Positions 7,932-17,593 are shown, numbered from the stretch's first letter. The stretch: 64,000 bases of DNA from Hyunsoonleella aquatilis (GCF_014270105.1 NZ_JACNMF010000001.1:186001-250000), one strand, 5' to 3'. Numbers and translations are program-made. Notes: a model not told the origin generated them from the letters alone.

Positions 7932-10033
7932 TTGTCCAATAATTTGATGGCTTTGTCCACGTCCTTTACGGGTAATTTGCAGGCTTTGTTAACGCATACG
8001 TAAATTAGGGTTGCTTCAGGATTGTATCGGTTTTCCAATAAGGGCATGTCGTTTTCCGAAGTACTGCCTGCAATCAATTTATTGGGTATATACAGCGCAT
8101 TAAATGCTGAAATTTTATCCTTCGCATCTTTGCCAACTATGGCAACCTCATAGTATGGATTGGTATAGTTGAGCATCAAATCAAACCAATTGGAATAGGA
8201 GGACGGATATTCAGACATTTCTGGTTTAACGTTGTTGAGCATGGCGACTGCTGAAGTTGCAAATTCCTTATTATCAAAGTAATGTGAAAGTTTAAATAGG
8301 TTTTTCGCCATCATGGAGTTACTTGCGGGAATCACATTGTCATGATATACAATATTTCTAGAAACAAGGGAAGCATCTTCGTCCGATGTGTAAAAGAACA
8401 TTTGACTTTTTTCGTCATAAAAATGAGCAACGGCATATTTTGCCAGCACATTGGCAGTATTCAGCAAAGGTTCATTCAAGGTTACTTCGTAAAGCGCTAT
8501 CAGCCCATCGATAACGGTGACATAATCCTCTAAATGCCCATTGATTTTGCTCTCACCAGCTTTGTAGGTGTGATTCAGACCACCATCTTTGCGCATGGCT
8601 GTAGTAATAATGAAATTGGCATTTTTTTCTGCAGTTTCTAAATATTCTTGTTTTTGAAACACACGATAGGCATCCACATATCCTTTGAGCATCAGTCCAT
8701 TCCAAGAGGTTAAGGCCTTATCGTCCATTCTGGGTTTTGGCCTTTTGTTTCTAATTTCCACCAGTTTAGATTTCCAAGTGATTTTCTTTTGAAGGAGTAC
8801 CTTTTTCGAAATGTTATGCTTTTTTAGGATGGAAGCGTCATCATCTTTACGTATTAAGACGTAGTTTCCTTTTTCCCAAAGCCCAAAATTATTTATGCTG
8901 TAATAGTCTGAAAATAACTCAAAATCTTGGCCTAAAACGGACTGTAATTCTTCCTTTTGCCAAACATAAAAGGCCCCTTCTTCCAATTCGCCTACTGAAT
9001 TTTCACTATCGGCATCAAAGGAGGAGTAAAAAGCCCCTTCAGGAGTTGTCAATTCATTTTTTATGAAATCCAAGGTTTCCTCAACAACAGATTTATACAA
9101 TTCGTTTTTGGTCAATAAATACGCCTCAGAATACAGGCTGACCAATTGGGCATTGTCGTACAGCATTTTTTCAAAGTGGGGGACGTGCCATTTACCATCC
9201 GTGGAATATCTTGAGAATCCCCCACCAATATGGTCGTAAAGGCCACCATAGGCCATTTTTGTAAGTGTCAGATTCACGAAATCCAGTAAATCTTTATCGT
9301 CATTTTGATACGCGTATCGCATCAAAAAGTGATAATTATTTGGCATCATAAATTTGGGTTCACGGTTTATCCCTCCAAATTTCTGATCAAATTGTTCGGA
9401 CCATTTATCAACAGCATTTGAAACAAAGGATTTTTCAAAAACAGGGGCGTCGGTATTGATCTCAACCACGGCAATGGATTGGATGCCTTTTTCTACATTT
9501 TCCGCCTGGGAAATCAATTTTTGTGGTTCTTCTTTGTATATCTCTGAAATACGCTCCAGTACATCTATCCATTGCTTTTTTTCAAAATAGGTGCCTCCCC
9601 AAAAAGGCCGTCCGTCAGGTAGCGCTACTACATTCAAAGGCCAACCGCCACTTCCTGTCATCAATTGTACTGCGTTCATATATACTTGGTCCACATCCGG
9701 TCTTTCTTCCCTATCGACTTTTATATTGATAAAATTCGTGTTCATCACTTGGGCTACTATGCTGTCTTCAAAACTCTCATGCTCCATTACGTGGCACCAG
9801 TGGCAGGACGAATAGCCAACACTAATCAAAATCAGTTTATTCTCATCTTTGGCCTTTTTTAAGGTGGCTTCGTTCCAGGCATGCCAATCTACCGGGTTGT
9901 GGGCATGCTGCAGTAAATATGGGCTCGTCTCGTTGATGAGCGCGTTAGTAAACTGATGTTGATTTTTGGATTCGGTATTCTGACCTTTGCAATTCATAAG
10001 GATAATCAGAAATAGTAAAAAGGGAAACTTCAT
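7928..10033 (-). CDS. Thioredoxin-domain lipoprotein (DUF255 / YyaL / SPATA20 family)
   Basis: A 701-residue member of the family with an N-terminal thioredoxin-like domain and a C-terminal (alpha/alpha)6-barrel like those of glycosidases and epimerases. The lipobox ILMNC places the acylated Cys at residue 15, so this copy is exported and membrane-anchored, while many relatives are cytoplasmic. The redox-like motif SSCHWC (Cys77, Cys80) follows the family signature [14 protein letters not shown] (37-50). The barrel covers roughly 200-690. A redox or protein-folding role has been suggested for the family, but its reaction is unknown. A possible -7 box TATTTTTG ends only four bases before the ATG. 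Confidence 0.9.
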   Translation of the reverse strand: MKFPFLLFLIILMNCKGQNTESKNQHQFTNALINETSPYLLQHAHNPVDWHAWNEATLKKAKDENKLILISVGYSSCHWCHVMEHESFEDSIVAQVMNTNFINIKVDREERPDVDQVYMNAVQLMTGSGGWPLNVVALPDGRPFWGGTYFEKKQWIDVLERISEIYKEEPQKLISQAENVEKGIQSIAVVEINTDAPVFEKSFVSNAVDKWSEQFDQKFGGINREPKFMMPNNYHFLMRYAYQNDDKDLLDFVNLTLTKMAYGGLYDHIGGGFSRYSTDGKWHVPHFEKMLYDNAQLVSLYSEAYLLTKNELYKSVVEETLDFIKNELTTPEGAFYSSFDADSENSVGELEEGAFYVWQKEELQSVLGQDFELFSDYYSINNFGLWEKGNYVLIRKDDDASILKKHNISKKVLLQKKITWKSKLVEIRNKRPKPRMDDKALTSWNGLMLKGYVDAYRVFQKQEYLETAEKNANFIITTAMRKDGGLNHTYKAGESKINGHLEDYVTVIDGLIALYEVTLNEPLLNTANVLAKYAVAHFYDEKSQMFFYTSDEDASLVSRNIVYHDNVIPASNSMMAKNLFKLSHYFDNKEFATSAVAMLNNVKPEMSEYPSSYSNWFDLMLNYTNPYYEVAIVGKDAKDKISAFNALYIPNKLIAGSTSENDMPLLENRYNPEATLIYVCVNKACKLPVKDVDKAIKLLDK

Positions 10034-10037
10034 TTCT

Positions 10038-10067
10038 CAAAAATACATGAATTTTTCCATTTCAATA
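10038..10067 (-). promoter_or_regulatory. Candidate Bacteroidota promoter of the thioredoxin-domain gene
   Basis: On the minus strand TATTTTTG (10038-10045) matches the -7 consensus TAnnTTTG exactly, with ATTG about 17 bases upstream as a weak -33 element. The ATG at 10033 begins only four bases after the -7 box, so the transcript would be leaderless or nearly so. Confidence 0.45.
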
Positions 10068-10106
10068 TTTAGTTTTTATGTTGGAAGATTGGTCAAAATT
10101 GGGCAT

Positions 10107-10132
10107 AAAAAAAGCGTTCTTTAAGAACGCTT
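10107..10132 (-). terminator. Terminator of the dodecin gene
   Basis: Inverted repeat AAGCGTTCT/AGAACGCTT (10112-10120, 10124-10132) with a three-base loop. On the minus strand it is followed by seven T, a clear intrinsic terminator directly after the dodecin gene. Confidence 0.85.
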
Positions 10133-10153
10133 ATGACTTTAAGGAAGTCTAGT

Positions 10154-10354
10154 TTATTTTACTTCAAAAGTGATTTTTACGTTGACACGGAATTCTGAAA
10201 TATCCCCGTCTTTTACGCTTGCACTTTGATCCTGAACATAAACCGAACGAATGTTCTTTACACTTTTAGAAGCTTCTTTTACCGCTTGCTTAGTGGCGTC
10301 TTCCCAACTTTTTTCGGAGTTTGCTAAAACTTCAATAACTTTTAATACAGCCAT
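10154..10354 (-). CDS. Dodecin family flavin-binding protein
   Basis: Small protein of 66 residues, the usual dodecin length. Dodecins form hollow dodecamers that bind riboflavin, FMN or CoA and act as flavin buffers. The family pattern is visible: an N-terminal strand MAVLKVIEVLANSEKSWEDA, a helix with KQAVKEASKSVKNI, and two strands ending in FRVNVKITFEVK. A Trp at residue 17 (SW) lies near the position of the flavin-stacking Trp in archaeal dodecin, although bacterial family members place it differently. It is monocistronic with its own terminator. Confidence 0.9.
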   Translation of the reverse strand: MAVLKVIEVLANSEKSWEDATKQAVKEASKSVKNIRSVYVQDQSASVKDGDISEFRVNVKITFEVK

Positions 10355-10422
10355 AATATCTTAAGATTTTAATTGTTTTTGATATACCTTAAGACACCGT
10401 AACTTTTACAAAGTCACCAAAT

Positions 10423-11325
10423 CTATCCGTTTATGGCCTCTACGGTTTCCACTTTTCCTGGGAGCATTTGTTTTAGCATATTTTCGATGCCATTTTTTAA
10501 GGTGAAGGTAGAGGATGGGCAACCACTACATGCGCCTTGAAGGAGTACGCTAACACTTTTTATATTAGCGTCATAGCCCATAAACTGAATATTGCCCCCA
10601 TCACTGGCAACGGCTGGTTTTACGTATTCCTCAAGGATATTCACAATTTCCTTGGAGGTGTCATCTAGGTTTTCAAAATGATGGTCTTTTTGCGAAGCTG
10701 TTTTTTCCAAAGTTTCGGCCGCCTCAGGAAGTACTGCGTCTTTCCCACTTTCAATAAAACGTTTCACAAATTCGCGCAATTGAATGGTGATGTCCTGCCA
10801 TTCCGTAACATCATATTTGGTGATGGAAACGTAATTTTCCTCAATAAACACACTTTTAACGAAAGGAAAATGAAACAATTCAGAGGCCAAAGGCGACAAT
10901 TTTGCTTCGTCAATTGAGGTGAATTCAAAGGTAGCCGTTGCTATTTTTTTATTAGCAACAAACTTCATTACGGCAGGGTTTGGCGTACTTTCGGCATAAA
11001 CAGTAACTGCTACTTTTTTGGGTGCGTCCTGCTCTTCAACCACCACGCCCCCATCGTTAAGGTAGGCCTCAATCTGCTGGGCAACTTCGTCTTGAACATC
11101 GCTCCATTCTACAATATTATAACGTTCCACAGCAACAAAATTCCCAGAAATGTAAACCTTCTTCACAAAAGGCAAATAGAACAATTGTTGCGCCAAAGGC
11201 GAATCCTTGGCTTCGTCAATATTGTTGAATTCAAAACTTTGATGTTTCGTGATAAATTGATCAACAACAAACTTAATAATGGAATTATTGGCTGTTTCCT
11301 GCACGGAAACCTTGAAATGGCTCAT
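10423..11325 (-). CDS. NifU-domain Fe-S cluster scaffold/carrier with duplicated Nfu N-domain
   Basis: Cytoplasmic Fe-S cluster assembly or carrier protein of 300 residues. It has two copies of the Nfu N-terminal domain (about 1-92 and 105-195); each contains a FEF..IDEAK.SPLA..LF..PFVK segment. A NifU C-terminal domain follows (about 220-300) with the cluster-binding CxxC in ACSGCPSS (about Cys266 and Cys269). Most Nfu proteins have one N-domain, so the tandem copy is notable, though it is seen in other Bacteroidota. A -7 like TATTTTTG lies 16 bases upstream of the ATG. The gene is divergent from the porP/sprF-like gene. Confidence 0.92.
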   Translation of the reverse strand: MSHFKVSVQETANNSIIKFVVDQFITKHQSFEFNNIDEAKDSPLAQQLFYLPFVKKVYISGNFVAVERYNIVEWSDVQDEVAQQIEAYLNDGGVVVEEQDAPKKVAVTVYAESTPNPAVMKFVANKKIATATFEFTSIDEAKLSPLASELFHFPFVKSVFIEENYVSITKYDVTEWQDITIQLREFVKRFIESGKDAVLPEAAETLEKTASQKDHHFENLDDTSKEIVNILEEYVKPAVASDGGNIQFMGYDANIKSVSVLLQGACSGCPSSTFTLKNGIENMLKQMLPGKVETVEAING

Positions 11326-11485
11326 TTTAGCTAATTTTTAGCAAAAATACTAAAAGAAAACCTAGTTATCCATATATTTGATTTTAGTTAGTGTTTTTTA
11401 TACTGACTGCCAAAAGCTTATGAACGAATACTTTTATGGAAATGTAAGCGTTTATAAATGACCAGTTTACCTATAAAAAAGACCT

Positions 11486-12490
11486 ATGAAATTAAGATAT
11501 CTTTTTCTGCTCTTTATTGGGGCCTTCTTTGTCCTGAGAGTTGAGGCCCAAGAAGCTATTCCTATTTACACGGACTATTTAACGGATAATTATTATTTGA
11601 TACATCCTTCCATGGCAGGGGTAGCCAATTGCGCAAAGATTAGAATTACAGGTAGGCAACAATGGTTTGGACACGAGGATGCTCCCAAGCTTTTGACTAT
11701 GAGTATTAATGGACGTATTGGGGATTCCCCATCTGGTGTTGGTGCAATATTATATGCAGATAAAAATGGATACCACTCACAGACAGGAGCCTATTTGACG
11801 TACGCTCATCATATCATGTTTTCCAGAAGTGAAGTGGATTTGAATATGTTGTCTTTCGGATTAAGTGGTGGTTTTATACAGTACCAATTGGATGAAACCA
11901 CATTTTTAGCCGACGGCCCTGACCTAATTATAGATGGTGTGGTTCAGAATCAGACCAATTTTAATATTGATTTCGGATTTTCTTACCACTTTTTGGATTT
12001 CTATGCACATGGTACGATTAAGAACATATTGAAAAATTCGGGTATCAATAATAATATTACCATTACAAATAATTTACGAAGGTATCTTTTGTCTGTCGGT
12101 GGCGTATTTGGAAAGCTTGGCAGTGATTGGAGTTTTGAGCCGTCTGTAATGTTTCAATATAGGGATGGCACTCAAGAGGCTATGTTCGATATTAACGCCA
12201 AAGCGTATAAGGATATGGAGTTTGGAACAATTTGGGGAGGCCTGTCTTATCGTCAAAGTTTAGATGGTGCTGAATTCCTGGATGGTACCCGAGGTGTCAA
12301 TAGCCAAAAACTACAGCAATTTACGCCCATTCTTGGGGTGAATTATAACCAGTTTATGTTTGCCTATACATATACTTATCAGTCCAACTCGGTAGTGTAT
12401 GCCAATAATGGTTTTCATCAAATTACATTGGGCTATAACTTCAGCTGTAGACGAGAGCGCTTTGATTGTAAGTGTCCTGCCGTGAATTAA
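11486..12490 (+). CDS. Type IX secretion system membrane protein, PorP/SprF family
   Basis: Outer-membrane beta-barrel of the PorP/SprF family, 334 residues, with a signal peptide cleaved after VEAQ (about residue 22). The N-terminal YTDYLTDNYYLIHPSMAG and TGRQQWFG segments are the family hallmark: all family members carry an NP/HP..AG motif followed by R.QW. In Flavobacterium, SprF assists secretion of the gliding adhesin SprB, and PorP is part of the Porphyromonas type IX machinery. Several paralogues per genome are normal. No gene for a large adhesin or OmpA-like partner lies next to it here, so its specific client is unknown. The end has a Cys-rich stretch (CRRERFDCKC). Confidence 0.92.
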   Translation: MKLRYLFLLFIGAFFVLRVEAQEAIPIYTDYLTDNYYLIHPSMAGVANCAKIRITGRQQWFGHEDAPKLLTMSINGRIGDSPSGVGAILYADKNGYHSQTGAYLTYAHHIMFSRSEVDLNMLSFGLSGGFIQYQLDETTFLADGPDLIIDGVVQNQTNFNIDFGFSYHFLDFYAHGTIKNILKNSGINNNITITNNLRRYLLSVGGVFGKLGSDWSFEPSVMFQYRDGTQEAMFDINAKAYKDMEFGTIWGGLSYRQSLDGAEFLDGTRGVNSQKLQQFTPILGVNYNQFMFAYTYTYQSNSVVYANNGFHQITLGYNFSCRRERFDCKCPAVN

Positions 12491-12496
12491 GATTTT

Positions 12497-12578
12497 TTGT
12501 CACTGCGAGGAGGTACGACGTGGCAATCTCTTTTTTGCAATTTCAAGATTACTTCAGTCATACTTCCTCGTAATGATG
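12497..12578. repeat. Degenerate palindromic dispersed repeat
   Basis: Convergent intergenic region between the porP/sprF-like gene and the von Willebrand gene. It starts GTCACTGCGAGGAGGTACGA and ends in a rough inverse (CTTCCTCGTAATGATG), with GGCAATCT and GATTAC in between. This is the imperfect form of an ends-inverted element often found between flavobacterial genes. It may act as a bidirectional terminator. Confidence 0.55.
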
Positions 12579-12590
12579 AAATATTAGTTT

Positions 12591-13745
12591 CTACCAAGTA
12601 TACTTTTTCTTTTTGGCTTGTGTTTTAATGGCTTTGGTCATCGCATTTTCCAGGCCATTTGTGTTTTCGGTTTGCTCTTTGGCAATAAAATCCTTCCGTT
12701 TTTGGTTCAATTCCTGAATTTCTTTTTGAATAGCCTTGCGCTCATTTTGCTTCTTTGAAACATAGGCTTTGATTTCTTCTTTGTTTTTACCTTTTAATTC
12801 TGTTGGCAATGCGTCTTCATCCAATTCTTCAACAACAACCTCTTCGGCCTCTACGGCATCCACCAAATCCCATTTAGAGTTTTTATATAGATGCGAACTT
12901 TTGCTGACCGTTCGCCCTACGGCATTGGCTTTGCTGTACCCGCTTGCGTTGGCGTCCTGTTGCGCTTGCACCACTCTTTTGCGTTCGCCATGAACACCGT
13001 AGGCCACATAAGTTTTGTTCAGTTTGATATTTAATTGAAGAATTTGGTCATCGTACGGGGAAGCAATATGTACTGTGGCCTTATTGTGGTTTATTGCCAT
13101 ATAGTCGCCATGGGTTAGGACTGCCCCATCTTTCCAATAGGAGGAAACACCTTGGTTATAATCCCCACAAAAAATGGTATTGATGGTAATGTCTTTTTCC
13201 TTCGCATTTACGGAAGCGTCTTTATAATTCACTTGACCCTGAGTGAAAGGCTCATTACCTGCGATAAAAATCAGCTTGAGGTCGTCAGGGTTTTTACCCC
13301 AATTCAATTGGTTTAATGATGTTTGAATCACATGTCCACAATATTCGCTACCTCCATTGGTAGTCAGGGAAAAAAGCTCTTTGGATATTTCGTCTAGGTC
13401 ATCACTAAAAGGTAATACCTGACGGATAAAGCCCTCTCGGCCATTCAACCTGTCGTTGCCATATTCATAAAGGGCAATTTCCAAGTTGGGTTTTCCAGTA
13501 CCGCATTTTGCGTAAGAGAGCTCATTGACGATTTCCCAAAGTTGAGCCTTGGCCTGATCTATCAACCCGTCCATGCTGTTGCTCGTATCCAATAATAATG
13601 CAACTTTGATGAATTGTTTATTGGGTTCTGGGTGGGCTGAAACGGTTTTGTGCAGAGCGAGATCCTGCTTTTTGGTGTTAGCATTGCATGCTACAATCAT
13701 AAATAGAGTGAAGCAGATAGCCAGAGTTTTGAATTGGGTTTTCAT
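12591..13745 (-). CDS. Lipoprotein with von Willebrand factor A domain
   Basis: A 384-residue probable lipoprotein: the signal sequence ends in the lipobox IVAC with Cys20. A VWA domain follows (about 47-240) with the metal-binding MIDAS motif DTSNS (Asp53, Ser55, Ser57). The C-terminal third (about 290-384) is charged and probably a coiled coil rich in Lys, Glu and Gln. VWA domains bind protein ligands through a divalent cation; the partner is unknown. The domain is followed by a region with YVAYGVHGERKRVVQAQQDA that I do not recognise. Single gene, divergent from the histidine kinase operon. Confidence 0.85.
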   Translation of the reverse strand: MKTQFKTLAICFTLFMIVACNANTKKQDLALHKTVSAHPEPNKQFIKVALLLDTSNSMDGLIDQAKAQLWEIVNELSYAKCGTGKPNLEIALYEYGNDRLNGREGFIRQVLPFSDDLDEISKELFSLTTNGGSEYCGHVIQTSLNQLNWGKNPDDLKLIFIAGNEPFTQGQVNYKDASVNAKEKDITINTIFCGDYNQGVSSYWKDGAVLTHGDYMAINHNKATVHIASPYDDQILQLNIKLNKTYVAYGVHGERKRVVQAQQDANASGYSKANAVGRTVSKSSHLYKNSKWDLVDAVEAEEVVVEELDEDALPTELKGKNKEEIKAYVSKKQNERKAIQKEIQELNQKRKDFIAKEQTENTNGLENAMTKAIKTQAKKKKYTW

Positions 13746-13982
13746 GATGTTTTGTTTTTTAATTAAGATGAATTTGTAAAATACCTTTTAGGACTTTGAT
13801 TTTGAGTATAAAGCTATGGGCGAAGTTTTTCTTAAAAAAGTTGAAATGAGTGAAAGTAGCATCATTTTGAGTGAATGCACTTTTTTAATGTGTGATGCGG
13901 GTATTTTTATCCGTGTAATGCGCTTTTTTTAGGATTTAGCATTTTAATATACCACCGAAAGTGCGTAAGTTTAGCTACTATA

Positions 13983-16163
13983 ATGAACACCATGAAATTT
14001 ATTTTTGGATATATTCTTTTCATATTTATGGCCGGTCAAATCTTGGCTCAGGACTATGGCGCCAGCAATAATGCAAAGATGAAAATTAAGGGGGTGGTCA
14101 TTGAGAGCGATACTAGAAACCCGATACCAGACGTGAATGTTGAAATAACGGCGGGTGCATATACCACAACCAATATATTTGGAGAGTTTACCATTGAAGC
14201 AAGAAAGGGTGACGAATTAATAATTAGGCATAAGGATTTTGAAACCGTATATCATACCATTCAAAACAATGATAAAATTGAGGTTAGGGTAGAGGCCAAT
14301 GAAGATGAGGATTTTAAAAGCAAGCTATCAAAAAGAAAGGCAAGGGTTACGTTCAGTTCTTTGATAGATTCTGCAAAAGCGTATCTAAAAAAAGATGCCA
14401 AAAAAAGTATCCAATTTGTAACGGAGGCACTATCGGAAACTAATTCTAAAAAGGAAAATGCAACCGCTTATAATGTGTTAGGGGATATTTATGTCCAATG
14501 GAAACAATACGATTTGGCAGTATCAAACTATAGAATAAGTCTTCAAAATAACGAAGAGAATGATGTAAAATTAAAGTTAGGGGACGCTTATAGATTCAAT
14601 AAAAACTATCAGGAAAGCCTTGATACTTATAACCGTATCAACAAAAAGGAGCTGACCAATTGGCAATTGGTTAACCTTTATGAGGGTATTGGGGACGTAC
14701 AGCAAATGACACATAAATATGATGACGCGATAGATGCCTATAATAAAGGGCTTCAGGTGGCTCAGAATCATTTGATTACGCCAAAAGTTACGGACATAAA
14801 TTCAAAAATTGCCCAGGCATTTAGCCTTAAAGGAGAACTGAATACTGCCCAAACCTATTTTGACAAATCGTTGGAGTTGGCCAATACACAGAGTAAAAAG
14901 CGTGCCGTTGAGGAAAAGGTAAAAGTGGCGGATTTTCAAAAAGAAGCTCGCGATTTCCCTAGGGAGATTGAGCTTCGGCAACAGGCCTTAGAAGATATAA
15001 GTGAGATTGAGGAAGAGTCGGTTTTGGATAACGAAAGCCCATTGACGCCACAAAAGCAGAACTATAAAATTGGAGATGCCTACGCTAGACAAAACGACTA
15101 TGGCAACGCGATTACCTATTTGGAGAAAAGTATAAAAGAGGCCGATACCAAGGAAGATTTGATCGTAAAAAAGGATGCCACCCGAAAATTATCTGAAGTC
15201 TATCGTTCAGCAGGAGATTTTAACAAAGCGCTTTCTACATACCAGGAATATGTGGAAGTAGTGGACAAGCTCTATCGCAAAAAAGAGATGGAAATCTCCC
15301 AAGCTGCAAAGTTTAGTGCGGATTTGGTTTCCAAGCAGAACAGGATTACAAGTTTGGAGAGTGATAGGGAGCTTTCCGAAAGTAAGTATCTATTGACTAC
15401 TGAGCAATCCAAACGTCAAAAGATAATCATCTACTCCCTTATTGGTGGTTTATTTTTGTTATTGCTCACGGCCTTTTTGATGTTTAAATACATTAAGCAA
15501 CAAAGATTGGCCAATAATTTACTGGCATTAAAATCGCTCAGAAGCCAGATGAATCCCCATTTTATATTTAACGCATTAAATTCGGTAAATAGTTTTATTG
15601 CCTCAAGTGACGAACGCACAGCCAATAAATATCTGACTGATTTTTCAAAGCTGATGCGCGCCGTTTTGGAAAATAGCGAGGAGGATTTTATTCCTTTGGA
15701 AAAGGAAATCGAACTATTACAACTGTACACAAAACTGGAACATTTTAGGTTCCAGAATAAATTCGACTACGCCATTAATGTGGACGAAAAAATCGCCATA
15801 GCTGATTTTGTGATACCGCCTATGTTATTGCAACCCTACATTGAAAATGCCGTCTGGCACGGTTTGAGATACAAAAATGAAAAAGGCCAACTCAATATTG
15901 ATATTGTTCAGGCCAATGAAGACGAAATAAAAATCACGATTACGGATGACGGCATCGGACGAAAGAAATCCAAGGCACTAAAAACCCAAAACCAGAAAAA
16001 ACAAAACTCAAAAGGGATGGGGAATATCAAAAAGCGTGTGGCTATTTTGAACGAAATGTATAAAGATAAAGTAGATGTTTTTGTGGATGATTTTCAGGAT
16101 GAAGATCCCGATAGCTATCGGGATACGGGAACGAAAGTGGTTGTTACGTTAAAAAAGGATTAA
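13983..16163 (+). CDS. Sensor histidine kinase with TPR sensor region (LytS/YehU type)
   Basis: Membrane-bound sensor of 726 residues and partner of the LytTR regulator just downstream. It has a signal peptide, a carboxypeptidase-regulatory-like beta domain (about 32-108), about eight TPR-like repeats (about 115-430), one membrane helix (about 479-502), and a His_kinase domain with the phosphoacceptor in MNPHFIFNALNSV (His526). An ATP-binding domain follows, with N-box PYIENAVWHGL and G-box DDGIGRKKS. The TPR region lies outside the cytoplasm, so it likely senses a periplasmic or envelope partner (inference). It ends 29 bases before the regulator gene. A weak -7-like TAAGTTTA sits 9 bases upstream of the ATG. 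Confidence 0.92.
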   Translation: MNTMKFIFGYILFIFMAGQILAQDYGASNNAKMKIKGVVIESDTRNPIPDVNVEITAGAYTTTNIFGEFTIEARKGDELIIRHKDFETVYHTIQNNDKIEVRVEANEDEDFKSKLSKRKARVTFSSLIDSAKAYLKKDAKKSIQFVTEALSETNSKKENATAYNVLGDIYVQWKQYDLAVSNYRISLQNNEENDVKLKLGDAYRFNKNYQESLDTYNRINKKELTNWQLVNLYEGIGDVQQMTHKYDDAIDAYNKGLQVAQNHLITPKVTDINSKIAQAFSLKGELNTAQTYFDKSLELANTQSKKRAVEEKVKVADFQKEARDFPREIELRQQALEDISEIEEESVLDNESPLTPQKQNYKIGDAYARQNDYGNAITYLEKSIKEADTKEDLIVKKDATRKLSEVYRSAGDFNKALSTYQEYVEVVDKLYRKKEMEISQAAKFSADLVSKQNRITSLESDRELSESKYLLTTEQSKRQKIIIYSLIGGLFLLLLTAFLMFKYIKQQRLANNLLALKSLRSQMNPHFIFNALNSVNSFIASSDERTANKYLTDFSKLMRAVLENSEEDFIPLEKEIELLQLYTKLEHFRFQNKFDYAINVDEKIAIADFVIPPMLLQPYIENAVWHGLRYKNEKGQLNIDIVQANEDEIKITITDDGIGRKKSKALKTQNQKKQNSKGMGNIKKRVAILNEMYKDKVDVFVDDFQDEDPDSYRDTGTKVVVTLKKD

Positions 16164-16192
16164 TAAGGGGATAACGCTTCAAACTTATAAAT

Positions 16193-16927
16193 ATGAAATT
16201 AAAATCCATCATAGTAGAAGACGAGGAAACCAGCAGAAAGATTTTGAAAAACTATCTGCAGAAGTACTGCCCAAGTGTTGAGGTTTTGGGAGAGGCGGCA
16301 AATGTAGAGGAGGCCTTGGTTTTGATAAGAAACAACGATTTAGACCTCGTATTTCTCGACGTAGAAATGCCATACGGTAACGCCTTCGATCTATTGGAAA
16401 AAGTGGGCAATATTAATTTTGAAACCATTTTTGTCACCGCTTACGACCATTATGCAATTGATGCACTCAATGCGCATGCTTCCTATTATTTGATGAAACC
16501 AATTTCTATAGACGAGTTGATTAAGGCGGTGGACTATGTTACCGAAATAAAATCCAAGGAAAATGCATTGCAGGATGAGGTACTAGTACCCAAAACTTCG
16601 GGAGTAAATGGTAAGATTACCATTCCGCAGCAAAGCGGATTTGAGGTGTTGAACACCGCCAATATCCTTTATTGTAAAGCGGATGACAACTACACTGAAA
16701 TCTATTTGAACAACAACAAAAGAAAAATCGTCAGTAAAACCCTAAAATATTTTGAGGAAGCATTAAGCGATACTAGTTTTGCCCGTGTCCACAAATCTTA
16801 TTTGGTGAACGTGAACGAAGTAGTAAAGTATAAAAAAGGAAAAGGTGGTAGCGTGGAGTTGAGCAATGGCAAGGAAATTATGGTTTCGGCTTCTAAAAAA
16901 GCGAATTTGTTGTCATACTTTAAATAA
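16193..16927 (+). CDS. LytTR family response regulator
   Basis: DNA-binding response regulator of 244 residues. The receiver domain (1-about 120) has the acidic pocket EDEE (9-12), the phosphorylated Asp56 in VFLDVEMP, Thr82 and Lys102. The C-terminal LytTR domain (about 140-244) contains ILYCKADDNYTEIYL and the HKSYLVN motif, which binds DNA through beta-strands. It is the cognate partner of the preceding kinase, with a 29-base gap. Target genes cannot be deduced. It is followed by a palindromic mobile-like repeat rather than a classical terminator. Confidence 0.94.
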   Translation: MKLKSIIVEDEETSRKILKNYLQKYCPSVEVLGEAANVEEALVLIRNNDLDLVFLDVEMPYGNAFDLLEKVGNINFETIFVTAYDHYAIDALNAHASYYLMKPISIDELIKAVDYVTEIKSKENALQDEVLVPKTSGVNGKITIPQQSGFEVLNTANILYCKADDNYTEIYLNNNKRKIVSKTLKYFEEALSDTSFARVHKSYLVNVNEVVKYKKGKGGSVELSNGKEIMVSASKKANLLSYFK

Positions 16928-16934
16928 AAAGTTC

Positions 16935-17027
16935 TGTCATTCCGCACTTGATGCGGAATCTACTTGATGAGATTCCAGCATTGCGCCACCGCTAAAGCTA
17001 AGGCGACACGCGGTCGCAGGAATGACA
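16935..17027. repeat. MITE-like palindromic element with 9-base inverted ends
   Basis: The 93-base element is bounded by perfect inverted ends TGTCATTCC (16935-16943) and GGAATGACA (17019-17027). Inside is a hairpin ATTCCGCA/TGCGGAAT (16939-16946, 16952-16959). It has no coding capacity. The ends match the module-2 arm of the compound repeats elsewhere in the window. Confidence 0.75.
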
Positions 17028-17055
17028 ATTAATAAAGAAATTAAATTTTTAAAAC

Positions 17056-17571
17056 ATGCCAGTAATACAAAAAGTAAGAGGGAAGTCCCCTATAATCCCA
17101 GAGGATTGTTTTATCGCCGAAAACGCGACCATCGTGGGGGATGTCTTTATGGGAAACCAGTGTAGTGTGTGGTTTAGTGCCGTTGTCCGTGGTGATGTCA
17201 ACTACATTAAAATGGGCAACAAGGTAAATGTTCAGGATGGTGCCGTCATACATGGTACGTACAAAACTGCACCCACAAATATTGGGAATAATGTTTCCAT
17301 CGGGCATAATGCGCTTGTGCACGGCTGTACCATTCACGACAATGTGTTGGTAGGCATGGGCAGTATCATTATGGATGGTACTATAGTGGAATCTAATTGT
17401 ATTATCGCAGCAGGTGCTGTAGTTTCAAAAAACACCGTTGTGCCATCTGGTTCCATCTACGCTGGAGTGCCTGCAAAAAAGATTAAGGATATTAGCCAGG
17501 AATTAATCTCGGGCGAAATTGACCGTATTGCGGATGCTTATATCAAATATGCGAGTTGGTTTAGGGAGTAA
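17056..17571 (+). CDS. Gamma-class carbonic anhydrase family protein
   Basis: Left-handed beta-helix protein of 171 residues, normal for the gamma carbonic anhydrase-like (YrdA/PaaY/CaiE) group. Hexapeptide repeats cover about 10-140. Metal-ligand histidines are visible in VIHG (about 72) and in IGHNALVHGC (about 89 and 94). An Arg (VVRGDVN) and Gln/Asp near residues 55-65 correspond to the active-site surroundings in Cam. Members hydrate CO2 or act as acyltransferases, and activity varies, so the exact reaction is uncertain. It is a single gene flanked by dispersed repeats on both sides. Confidence 0.9.
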   Translation: MPVIQKVRGKSPIIPEDCFIAENATIVGDVFMGNQCSVWFSAVVRGDVNYIKMGNKVNVQDGAVIHGTYKTAPTNIGNNVSIGHNALVHGCTIHDNVLVGMGSIIMDGTIVESNCIIAAGAVVSKNTVVPSGSIYAGVPAKKIKDISQELISGEIDRIADAYIKYASWFRE

Positions 17572-17593
17572 AGATTAGGCTTTCGGCGTTTTT

